Assembly: GCF_022201045.2 (NCBI RefSeq) | Contig: NC_068562.1 | Span: 2,108,001-2,172,000 of the forward strand | Source of the DNA: Citrus sinensis | Taxonomy: Eukaryota > Streptophyta > Magnoliopsida > Sapindales > Rutaceae | Direction of reading: 5' to 3' | Length of the DNA stretch: 64,000 nt | Notes under the pieces: model-generated | Seen by the model: the letters and a program-made list of their open reading frames with translations, nothing else | The model's database searches: none | Told to the model about the DNA's origin: nothing | Position numbers and translations under genes: made by a program | Shown: positions 20,803 through 32,125 of the stretch, piece by piece | Layout: each line of letters begins with the position of its first letter | How positions within the stretch are numbered: the first letter of the stretch is position 1

Positions 20803-23800
20803 TTAGTTGATGCTGAGATGCTGCTTAGCCGTCCAAGATTGTTCTGGCTCTAGCTGGACTTTTCCAATCTGGGGTATAGCCAAAGAAATAAACAAAACTA
20901 AGTTTTTCAAAGAGAGAAGAAAAAGAGTCTAGGGACAATTAAATTAGGCTCATTGCACTGCAAGAATGTCTAAAGCTGCTGAAAAAACAATCCACTTCTC
21001 TGGTAAAATGTAAAGAGGCCATTGACAGTATTTGATATAGTTTCTCATGGCTGAATAGTCCATGAGCAGTTTGCTCACCAAAGTGGAATCAGCAATAGAC
21101 ATGAGATAGCACAAGGCAAATCAGCTTCCATTAAATTTAGACAGTTAACTGTGAAGAAAGCAAGCATTTAATACCTTAGCATTTTCAACGCAAACAAAAT
21201 CTTTGTAGCATGCTTCCATCTGCAGATGTGGGTTCCATAAAACAGCATCTGACCAACTGCAAATACACAAAGTATAAGAGAACAGAAATTAGAAACAGAT
21301 AAACAAAAAAACCATAATCTTATCAAATCATAAAATGGGGTTTCAAACTCATGTACTTTGTATTGCGGATAGTTATTGTATCACCCAAGCCATTGTCAAG
21401 GTGTACCACACTCGGGGCATCAAGGTAAATGCAATCTACAAATCCAGGAAAAGTGACCCTATCCCTGAATTGTTAATGGAGCAGTTAGTGCTTCTTATAG
21501 ATTAGTATCTGCAAAGGTACCAGTCACTCACATTTCGTCCAATACATAAAAGGTAAAAATCATTTTTATCCACGGTTAACAATAAAAATGTATTACCCAC
21601 CTTTCCTCCTTTCCCTCCATTGGATTTTTAGGATCTGGGTCTTTATTTAAAGTTTTGCAACCTTTCAAACCTTTCACAGATGCTCCTGTGACAGAAGCCT
21701 GCATGATAATGTTTGATTTCATAAACCAGGTAATTGTAGTGTAATATTTCACACATCTATTGAAACTCAGTATTGTTTCCAATTTATTTTCCTTTTGTAG
21801 TAAACGAATGAAAGTGATTGGCCCCGATCTTTTTCTGCGACATGCAATGCCTTTTAAATGGCTTAATTTCTTCTAACAAATCATTGATGTTATCCAATCA
21901 ATCCATAGAAAGCAAAAAGTCTTTAGTTCTTTCCCTGCTTTTAAATAATAATCTTCAACCACATATTGATTCTTCATTTTAGATAAAACTTCTATAGATG
22001 CAGCCAAAAGGAGGTTGCACTCTACTTCCAGATCCCACATTTATCATTATTGCAAATACAAATATTGTAATCGAAAGAAGCATGGATCTTCATGCACATA
22101 CTTTTGGCCTCTGGGACTTAAACAACATAATGCATTCAAGGACTAAAGAAATGGTACTTTAATGATAAAATGCATTCAAGGACATAATAAATAAAAGTGG
22201 ATCAACCATAGACTTTTAGCTTACCCTGAAGTATGTGTGCAAAGCAGAACTAAACGAAAATGGCTTGTTGTCTGTGTTTGTGATGGTCAACTCTGTAGAA
22301 ATACTCTTGGTATTTAGAATGACCTGAAAAATATTAATAGAATATAAGTTTGAATTATAAGCAAACTCAATATGTGTAAAGTGAAAATAACTATTAGCAA
22401 GAAGTTGACACCATACAATGTTTAGAAATATAAAAGATACAAGTTACAAATCCTCTATGTATAGTGGGGGAAAAGAAATAAAAGACAGCAAGTGTGGTAA
22501 TATCAAGCTGACTAATTTCTGAGCGCCACTAACCGAATATTGCTTATTTGAGAAAAATGATTAAATCAACCTTGAATAAAGCTCGAAAACTGAAATCCCA
22601 CATGGCACGACTGTAAGGACCATCCTTTAGCTCCAGAGTTATAACAGGATTTCCTTCCACATTTTCTGAGTCAAGAATGGACCAATCCATATTCCTTGCA
22701 AATCCATGCTGTCATTTGCATAAACATCTCAGAATTTCAATCAATACTGTGAAGCTAAAATAAATAAACAACTCATATACTAGTTATTATCGAAGTGTTC
22801 ATCTCTCTTGGACAGGTGTAGACCAAAGAGGAAGCAAATACAAATCATCTTCCACTTTTATCTACGTCATTGATTCTACCACTTACAAGACTTGCAATTT
22901 GCAAACAGTGGTGCACCTCAAGAAAACCATACTGGTGGCAGTAACCGCATTAGCACACTGCATTAATGTATTTACCAACACGTGAAGCTATATCACAACT
23001 CTGAGAATACTAGCACTTGGTTTCAACTATAGCCCTTGGCCGGAGAACAAGTTTTGGCATTATGAACCTACTTGCTTTCTGAGAATCACTGCTAAAAAGG
23101 ACATTATTGATGAACAGCGTACAAATGATAGATAGCAATACCTGCTGCATTGGGCCAGGTCCAAACTGTGGGAAGCAATGTGGAACTCCTCCACTAACCC
23201 AATGGAGATATATAATCAGTATCCCGGACTAATCTTTATTTACAAAAATATTAAAAGCAATTCCCAAAATAAAAAAACCAATTCCATATAACACTGATCA
23301 AAAGATTTATTTGAACAAAGATAACATTATTAGTTACTGAATTAAAACAGAAAATTATGGGGAGGAGGGAAAAAAAAGGAACACCTGATAGGTTTTTTCT
23401 TGTTAAAAACAGCATCAGGTCTAACAAAAAGGAGATCTTTGTCATTAGAAGCTTTCCACGATGTAACACATCCTCCAAACAGATATAGCTCAGCTTCACT
23501 GCCATCAATTCAATAACAGAAACATTTAAAAAGGAAAAAAGAAAAGAAAAGAAATTGCTAATCAAAGAACAAATGAAGTTAAAACAGAAGATGCTACATT
23601 AATAACTCACCTACCGCCAGCAGAAGTAAGCACAACCTTGGGCAAACTGCCTTCACCTTCTGTCACTCGCACTCCTAAAGTTTCTTTATTCATTGTTGCA
23701 AAGGCCACACCTTGTTTTCTGCCACAAATATTTAACTAAGACAATAATTCTGCTATGCACATGAATATTTTTAATTGGAAAAAAAAAACAGAAATGAAAA

Positions 23801-23899
23801 TGCATCAATTGCGCGGGAGACTCACCGATTGACTCGTCCTACTCGTACAGCCCGGTAGTTTAGGCTGGGGAGCGAAAAGGGCATTGAAGCCGTTGCCAT
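20803..23899 (-). CDS. Glucose-6-phosphate 1-epimerase family protein
   Basis: Ten exons: 23899-23826, 23718-23611, 23498-23385, 23193-23142, 22708-22571, 22323-22225, 21698-21601, 21464-21357, 21256-21175 and 20868-20803. They total 939 nt (312 aa). It is an aldose-1-epimerase-fold enzyme of the hexose-6-phosphate mutarotase type, interconverting alpha and beta glucose-6-phosphate. Motifs include LFGGCVTSWK, GGVPHCFPQFGPG, HGFARNMDW, KDGPYSRAMWDF, the expected catalytic His in ALHTYFRAS, WSDAVLWNPH, and the expected catalytic Glu in FVCVENAK. About 35 N-terminal residues (Ala, Ser, Arg, Val) resemble a plastid transit peptide. The gene is convergent with the PPR gene, 245 bp between stops. 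I recall the same pair in Arabidopsis as At5g66520 and At5g66530. Confidence 0.93.
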
Positions 23900-24388
23900 T
23901 AAAAATTCGATTGATTCTGGCGCTTCAACTTAACGATCGGCTATTTTCTTGGTTATATGGTCGTTATTGTCTTATATTTGTATGCATTTGCTTCTAAGGG
24001 CTGGGCCTATCGAGGCCCATGGTCCATATACGTTTTTAAATTTCATTTTCTACTTTCTGTTAATAACTATTTAAAAAAAAAAAGAAAAAAGAAAAAAGAG
24101 GCTGATCCCTTGATGGATGTGCATGATTAAGAATACAAAATACTGTCATTAGATTCATTTCCAAATTGTATGTAAATTGAAATGAAGAATGCAAACAACA
24201 ACTTATTGTACATTGGGTGGAATTCAAGTCATTAATTACATTTTTTGATTCTCAAAGTCAAACAGTATTGTACTTTGTACAATTGGTAGACTAGTAGTGT
24301 ATCCTCACACTCACAGCAAACTCTTTCAACATGTTGAATTTTGACACGCACAAAGTGACTTGCAATTTTTATTTTAACTTGGAAAAAT
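23900..24388. other. Spacer between epimerase and laccase genes
   Basis: This holds the short upstream region of the epimerase gene and the 3' UTR of the laccase gene, both on the minus strand. There is an A-rich run near 24069-24098. No gene or repeat family was recognised. Confidence 0.5.
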
Positions 24389-26636
24389 CTAGCAAGGCGG
24401 AAGATCCGTTGGTGGAGGCAGAACAGATTGGTCTGGGCCTGGCCCATCTTCCACCGCGAATGCCGTTTTCAATCCCCAACCGGTATGGAGCTCCAAATGG
24501 CAATGCATGAACCAAACACCTACACAATCAAATTAAACCGTTAGTTTTTTTTTGTGTGTGTGTGTGAATCACTAAAGTTTAGAAAAGATGGGTGTATGCC
24601 TGGATTATCAGCTCTGAAACGAATGGCAGTCCAACCCCCGGTGGGCACAGCAGCAGTGTTTCTCTCAATGGGATCAACCAAGTTATAGTTAGCCGGATAT
24701 TTGACAGGATCAAAGTTCCCGATGCCGGTTCCGACAACAAAGAAGTTGTAGCCGTGGAGATGAAATGGATGTGACTCAACCGTTAGCAAATTAGTGTCTT
24801 GCAGCACCAACTCAATTGTAGAATTGAACGCAATCTTGCTCAGCCTTGTGGCTCGGGATGTTCCAAGACTGGCCGTAAGTGGTGCCCCGGTATAGTTAAA
24901 GGGCTTCGGAGGCTTGTCAGGAAAATCTGCCTTGAAAACTCCCTTGAGATTGAAGTAGTGAGCTTGGAGAAGAGCAGTTTGTGGCATCACGAACGAGATA
25001 TTATTCAAGGTAGCTAACAGTCTGGTTCCATTCACGCAAGTAGGGCATGAATCTTTTCCAAAACCTATAGTGTAAAAGAGTTTTCGATCAACTTTCTGTG
25101 GAACATCTGCGGGGAATTTTGGAGAGTTTAGGCTTCTCAGTTTCTTGTTGTAGTTCAAGGCAAATTCTGAGTCATTTGATGCAGGTAATTGGGCAAGTGT
25201 CGGGAGAAGAGAGTTTGGGATGCCTTTGTATTGGAGAATTCCTGTAGCTGTCTTATTGTCCACGGGAATTGGAGCGTCATTGAAAGGCCTGGCAGCCATG
25301 AAATATCTGCCTGGTTTTTGGTTGGCTTGAACGAGAACGTTAGTGGTCTGGCCTGGTGCAATTAGAATAGCCTCAGTGGTGAATGGCTTTGTATATACTG
25401 CATCCACTTCAACGACGGTGAAGTTGTGACCGGCTATGGCAAAGAACAACTCGTCGTTCAGGGCAGCGTTGATGATCCTCAGTAGATATGTCTTTCCTGA
25501 TTCCACTTCCATTGCGAAAGTATCTAAATAGAAAGGAGCAGAATTGATTATATATGTTGGATTAAGGGCTAAGAAACCAAATGAATTTTTCAGAAGGTTA
25601 CTATATATTATATCTATGCCAAGACTTGAAGTTTTCTCAAGTAATTTTGATAGCTTACGTACGTTTCTCAGAACATGGAAAGAGGGGCCCTGGCTTCCCG
25701 TTGATTGTGTGTGCATCTGACATGTTCGGTGGCAAACCCATTTTCTGGCCTTGCTTTTCGACCTCTTCAACATCAGTGTGCCACCATTCTCCTACAAAAT
25801 TTGAAATTTGAAGCAACCTGCGGCTCTCAAAGACAAAGTTGCAAGGCCATCTAATTGAAAAACGAGACTAAGTTACGTTTAATCAGACGACCCACCTAGT
25901 AGAATGACCTCTTCTCTGTTTGGCTGTGGGAAGGGAAAGGGGCTCCCTGGTTTTGGCATGATGACAATTGCACCATACACAGTAGCCCTTAACCAAAAAA
26001 TGTGTGCATGCCACCACAATGTTCCTCTTTGCCCTGTTACATTGAAGTCATAAGTGTAGCTATTTCCAGTCTTGATAGGACATTGAGTTATATAAGCTGG
26101 TCCATCTGCCCAACCGTTGCGATATTGCTTCAGTCCATGCCTTAAGGGGAAAAAAAATCACAAATTAAAGTTGATCATATAATTAAGAAATCTCAAAACT
26201 AATTTTTATGTTAATTTTTGCATCTCTTATCCGTCTGTAATTAATACAGTAGTTAAGGTCTTACCAATGAATTGACATGTTATATTGTGCATGGTTTGTG
26301 ACGTTGACAAGAACTCTGTCTCCCTCTCTTACGTAAATGGTAGGACCAGGGAACCTCCCATTTACAGTTACAATCGGTTTTGCATGGCATAGTCTGCTAA
26401 CATTCTTCACTTGAACCTGAGGAAATTAAAAGTAGTACTAATGTCAAGATCAAATATCACCAATATATAATTGTCGAACAAACCGAAATTGGGCATGTCG
26501 ATTTTGTATAACTCACATCGAACTGGTACTTCTTTATGGCAGCTTCAGCTGGGAAAGAAAGAAGTCCAAGTAGCAGAAAGAGAAAGCATGTTAACCCAGA
26601 AAAGAAATTGCTACAGTTTCGGCTGGCCATTTTCAT
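24389..26636 (-). CDS. Laccase (secreted multicopper oxidase)
   Basis: Six exons: 26636-26517, 26416-26265, 26140-25896, 25791-25663, 25523-24600 and 24519-24389. They total 1701 nt (566 aa). A hydrophobic signal peptide ([17 protein letters not shown]) directs secretion to the cell wall. All four copper motifs are present: HWHG, WWHAH, HPFHLHG and [12 protein letters not shown]. The residue ten after the type 1 copper cysteine is Leu, as in high-potential laccases. Plant laccases oxidise monolignols and other phenolics. It resembles the group containing LAC4 and LAC10, but I do not assign a subgroup. The last intron (24599-24520) starts with GC, not GT. The exon 4 donor at AAAC|GTACGT keeps phase. 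ATGs at 26636 and 26630 are both in frame, and a TATA box about 75 bp upstream supports a start here. Confidence 0.95.
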
Positions 26637-26705
26637 TTTGCCTATATAAAGATGTCTATGCTTGTGTGGATGGTTGGATGACACAAACAAGGCAAAGATG
26701 GAGAA

Positions 26706-26716
26706 TTTATATATAT
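26706..26716 (-). promoter_or_regulatory. Putative TATA box of the laccase gene
   Basis: On the minus strand the sequence reads ATATATATAAA. It lies about 70-80 bases before the laccase start codon, so transcription would begin near 26675. No ATG lies between there and 26636, which agrees with the chosen start. Confidence 0.55.
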
Positions 26717-29700
26717 GTAAGGAGGAGTACAAGTTTGTTACAGGGATAATTAGGTAAGGATGATGAATCCTTGTAAGCAATATACTAAAAGACTTGAAGT
26801 TGGCCATTGACTGACGTAGAGGCTGGGATTGCTATTTGCTAATGCCAAAATGAAGCATGTATCCCGAAATTACCATCAGGCCAGAATGACAATAATTTTG
26901 GGCATGAAAGCTACATAAGGCCAACCTTACAGCAAAAAACATTACTAAAAGTCTAAAACTTTACCGTTAAGGAAAAGGATCAGCTTTATATAAATATGTT
27001 AACATTACTAAGGCAAGGAGTAATTGTTTTTAGCATCCAAGATAAAGTAAGTCATCGAATCGCATTTGCATGGTGTCTGTCCAATAAGAACTGTTTGTTT
27101 AAATTTGTTACTGCAGTTGGTCATATGTCACTCTCAAGTCTCAAATGGGATTTCCCAGTCGCCTGCTCAAAATCCTTGGCAAATTATTAAATATCATAAA
27201 GCGTAACTTTTGGGTTTGGCCATGGTTTTGAACTCTACATAAAATTATTAATTCGGGAGACGGGACTGAGGAGAGCTTCCTTCTAAGCCTGTGACTGTGA
27301 GTCATTTCTTTGTACGTTTTGCTTATTTAGGGACGGACTCCCAGTCCCAGTCCTTGTTAATAAGATGCTTTGCAGTTAAACCTCCCATCCTATTTTGCTT
27401 CTGCCAAGACGTTTAGGAGACAAGTACCAACCTTAAAGAAACAAGTGAATTACTACAGCCTATGTTCAATTCCAGGCTTAATTAATTGTATATAAAAAAT
27501 AAAGTAACATTAGAACCAAGTTCAAATTTAATATGGTTATAGCATGCACCAAATCAGGCTGTTATTAATCCACATGCTGACGCTTTGTTTTCTTTTCTGT
27601 AATTGAGAATTAAAAGACGAAATCAAAGGAGTACAAAGCAAACAAAACTGCTACCAATTAAGCGAAGAGCCAACATAATTTGACCAATTTCTGCTAAAAG
27701 AATGCGAAACAGTAATGATTGTTTCCACACTTTTTCATTTGGAAATGTTTAGAGAACGCGATCTTGGATTCCTTTATTCTAGGAATAAGGAAATTAACTT
27801 GATTTTTGATACAAGTATATGTGCTTTTGTGTTTATTCGCAGTAAATAAGTCAAAAAGAACAACAAAAGTCGTCGACATGGGTGCAAATTGCAAAAGTTG
27901 TACATGTACAAAGAAAATCAAATGTAATTAAAACAAGAAGAACAAAATTTAAACATTAATAATTACTACATTGATTAAGGGAAAAGAAAATTATACTTTG
28001 TTTTTCATCAATCATTTAGTCATAATCTTAATGAGTTGGACATTTGGACATGGTATTTGCTGCATACGCATGGAAATTGATAATTTAAATTTTGTTTTTG
28101 AAGATTAAACATGTTATTATAATGTATTTGAAAATTTTCTTTTACGAATGTCCCGCAGGAGAGAATATCTCTAACTTATACATGCTATGTTTTTGAATCC
28201 GATAAATATAAGTACATCAACAGAAAATGGTAAGTGAATAAAAAGATGACAAAATCATTTGTTTTTTTGTGAATTTTTGAAATTTTTTAAAACAATCTTT
28301 AAAAGACAAATTTTTTTATCATAACTTGAACACGACAGTGATATCCCTCCCAATTGATATGTGCACAAATCATATGGAAGCTCGTAGATACCTTTCTGGG
28401 AAAAAGGGTCAGCAAATGGCGATAGTCATGTGTCTACTGGCGTGGCAAGACGCCAAGACTAGAGGGGATGGCTGCCCAACCTTGTCGTTAAGATGACTCG
28501 TCCCCATCATCCAACTGCTATTGTTCATCTTTGTTAAAATTGACACAAGGAGATCATTTAATTAGCTTAGACATGGGTTCCACAATGAGCCCATCAACCA
28601 GTCAAGGCGACCTACCTGGGTTTGAACTTCGATCAAATCAATATTCCTTTGCTTCTAACTAGTTTTACGACTAATGTACATGTGTGTTCACATATTATAT
28701 TATTGGTTCTAGTTCTTCATCTAACATTTCATCTTCGTTCTCAACTGTAAATATTGAAGTTGGGTTGATTATTTCTCGATAGAAGTGACACCAAAATCGA
28801 AATTGATGTGCATTTTATATGTTTAATTTGCCCAAAAAAAATTAAAGATTCAAGAACCTTGTAAGGAGAGAACGTTGCCGCGTGTGCAAATGTGGTCCAC
28901 TTAAATTAAAATGAAATTCTGAAGAGGAACAAAACAACAAAATGTACACGTTGCCATCTGCATTCACTCAAACTCAATTCGCTTAACCGGGCCATATGCT
29001 GCCGATGCCAGCCCCTACACTCTCGCTGGCTTCAATTGACATCGGAATCGACCCTCCAGCACCACTGAACGTGATTTCATTTCATCACGTGGCTCTGCTT
29101 TGATTTGATCCTAACACTTGGCTTCTTCTTTCTTAGGTGAAAATAAATTCAAACAAACAGCATTTGAGATCAGTTTCGATCGATCGTTCGTGTGGTTCCC
29201 ATTTTGAGATCAGTTCCAACCCACCAACAAAATAAAGCACTAAAAGTGAAAAGACCTGTAAGATCAATTCCAGCAAGTGTGTTTTTCACAAAAGTACCCA
29301 TTATCTGACTTAATTGATATATAATTACAATTGCTTATCCGATAATATTTAAGTTAAAATTGTCGCAACAGGTAAAATTATTAGCCAGTTGTTCAGAACT
29401 AATAGTACAGCTCAGCTCAGAAGCAATTAATTAATCAAAGAATAGCCAGCTGTGGAATATATAATAGTCGATTATATAGCTGTTACATGGTAAAGTCTTG
29501 TGCTTCAATCACGCACTCGCTTTACTGTTTATTACAAAAGTACGTGAAAACTGAAAACTTTTGAAACAGCACCTGCGATCTTTTCCCTTAAGAGTCAAAA
29601 TCATTAATGCACACGCACCCAACTTTATTCGAGCCATCATTCTCATTACTGCAGAAAAAAGAAAGCATTTACCAGTAAATTACAATAAAATCATCAGTGT

Positions 29701-30503
29701 ATACTCTGTATGGTAGTATACTAGTATATGGTAATACAGAATAGAAACAAAACATCAAAAGGAAAAAAAAATAGAAAGAAAGAAAGAAAGAAAATGCCAT
29801 GCCACGTGTGTTTTAATCGACGCGGTCGACCGAAACAGCGACCAGACTCTGAACTTTATCCATTAGTAGAATTATATATCGCAGCATCTCTTACAAAATG
29901 TTATTTTATTATATTACTTCCTTAACTTACTTGACGCACCAATAATAATTATTACTAATATTATTATTATTATTAAAAAAACGATAATGTTAGAATGTGA
30001 TGAGAAAAAAGAAGGGTAAGTGAGTTTGGATCCGTTTTAAAGGGAGAGAGAAAAGGGTGCAGAATACAGGGGAGGGGATTGGTGCGGGATGGTGTTTGGG
30101 TGAAGGTGGTGGCCGGTGGTGGGAAACGGTTCCGTAAAATGAACAATGACGATGCCATTTTGCGTCTGGACCTGAGATTGCTCCTGGAACAGAACAGAAC
30201 AGAACTTGTTCTTTAGTTTCTCAGATTTGAACTCGAAAGATCTTTTTTGTGCAGGTAATCAAGATTCTGTTCCATCTTCATCTCTGCTGTTATTATTTTT
30301 ACCATGGTCTTATCGCTCCAAAGCTCTTGTTTTATGAGTGATTATTTGGCAAGTATTTGATTATCGGGTCTGTAGTGGTGTTAGGAGAGATCACATCCTG
30401 CTTCAGATAAAAGCCTATTTTTTAGTAAAAAAAGACAGAAACCAATTGGATAAAAAGCCTGTTTTTATTAAAGGGCAAATTTGATATGCTTGTATAAAGA
30501 AAG
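26717..30503. other. 3.8-kb divergent spacer between laccase and tubby-like genes
   Basis: This holds the two promoters and long AT-rich stretches. A (GAAA)n run occurs near 29776-29793 and an AT trinucleotide-rich patch near 29941-29975. The segment from about 30180 to 30503 is probably 5' UTR of the tubby-like gene, perhaps with an intron starting at GCAG|GTAATC near 30255. No protein-coding frame shows a domain and I recognise no complete transposon. Confidence 0.45.
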
Positions 30504-32125
30504 ATGTCCTTTAAAAGCATTGTTCGTGAGCTTAAGGAAATGAGAGATGGAATAGGGAGTAAGTCAAGGAGAGGGGTGGCAGCAGGGAAGCATTGGCATA
30601 GTCGTAAACAGACTCATATAGCTCCTGATCAAACACTGCTCTCATCTGATTCAAGTCAACATAGTCTGTGGGCAAATCTACCACCTGAATTGCTTTTAGA
30701 CATTGTTAGGAGAGTAGAAGAGAGTGAGACTTCGTGGCCGGCTCGTGCTGTGGTTGTTTTTTGTGCTTCTGTTTGTAGGACTTGGAGGGAAGTTACCAAG
30801 GAGATTGTTCAAACTCCTGAGCAATGTGGAAGGTTCACATTTCCCATCTCACTCAAGCAGGTTGTTTCTCTTGTTTCTCTTTTTACAGTTGTTTTGACTT
30901 AACCATGTTGCTTGTTGTTTGACCTGGTTCCATCACTACTATGGACAGCCTGGTCCTCGCGAATCTCCCATACAATGCTTTATCAGAAGGGATAGAGGAA
31001 CTTCTACATATCACTTGTGCTTCGGTCTGGTGCCCTGTAAGTTGTCTTGCTCACTTAATTTCTATTTTTTGGCCATTATTGCTCGCTTTCTTGTTTGCTT
31101 CTCTGTCTGTGTTGCTCCCCTGTCTTTTATTCTAGAAGAATGGCTGATTAAACAGCTTGACAATATGCATTATTGAGATTGAAATTTCACTATGTAAGAG
31201 GTGTTCATTGGTGTGATGTTAAATTGACAGCCGAGGATGGGAGTGATAAATTGTTGTTAGCAGCCAGAAAGATTAGAAGAGCAACATGCACAGACTTTGT
31301 GATATCTTTAGCTGCCAATGATTTTTCTCGGGCGAGCAATTCATATGTTGGTAAATTGAGGCAAGTGGTGCTATAATATTTGTTAAATATGTCTCTTCAC
31401 TTTTCTTTCTCCATCCTGTATCTCAAAAACTTAAATGGTACATGTTTGCCAGGTCTAACTTTCTGGGTACCAAGTTCACAATATATGACAGCCAGCCTCC
31501 ATGTGATATGACAATTCAGCCAACCGGTGGGATGAGTCGCAGATTCCATTCTAAGCAGGTGTCTCCAAGATTACCTGCATATAACTACAGAATAGGCTCC
31601 ATCTCCTATGAGCTTAATGTTCTCCGCACTAGGGGACCAAGGAGAATGAATTGCATCATGGCCACTATTCCTTTCTCTTCCATTGAGGAAGGGGGGGCAG
31701 CCCCAACACCAACATCTTTCGCACAGTCATTTGATGAGCAATTTTTCTCCTTCACAAGTTTGAAAGGTAAGGAACCAATCACCTATAGTAGCTCTCCAAG
31801 CCCCTCACTGTCACTGGCATCAACTCCAGGCTCTCCACAGCCACTGGCTCTTAAAAATAAGGCTCCAAGATGGCATGAGCAGCTACAATGTTGGTGCCTA
31901 AATTTTCGAGGGCGTGTCACAGTGGCTTCTGTTAAGAATTTCCAACTTGTGGCAGCTGTTGAGCCATCTCACAATGTGCCTCTAGCAGAACAAGAAAAGG
32001 TAATTCTGCAATTTGGAAAGATCGGGAAAGATATCTTCACTATGGATTATCACTACCCACTCTCTGCCTTCCAGGCCTTTGCCATCTGTCTCAGCAGCTT
32101 TGACACCAAACCAGCCTGTGAATAA
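30504..32125 (+). CDS. Tubby-like F-box protein, TLP2-like
   Basis: Four exons: 30504-30860, 30949-31036, 31231-31360 and 31453-32125. They total 1248 nt (415 aa). The start [16 protein letters not shown] is typical of plant tubby-like proteins. The F-box (about 54-110) contains [19 protein letters not shown]. The tubby domain follows with [35 protein letters not shown], and both tubby signatures: [16 protein letters not shown] and [15 protein letters not shown] at the C-terminus. The F-box should link it to SKP1-cullin ligases, and the tubby domain binds phosphoinositides at the plasma membrane. Intron 3 begins with GC: TTGAG|GCAAGT joined to G|TCTAAC is the only junction that keeps the frame. 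Position near the SYP112-like gene suggests orthology with Arabidopsis TLP2 (At2g18280, from memory). Confidence 0.94.

Noticed and set aside
29973..30158. A 61-codon Pro/Ser-rich minus-strand open frame ahead of the tubby-like gene
   Set aside because: It has no splice partner or domain and lies in a GT-rich promoter stretch.
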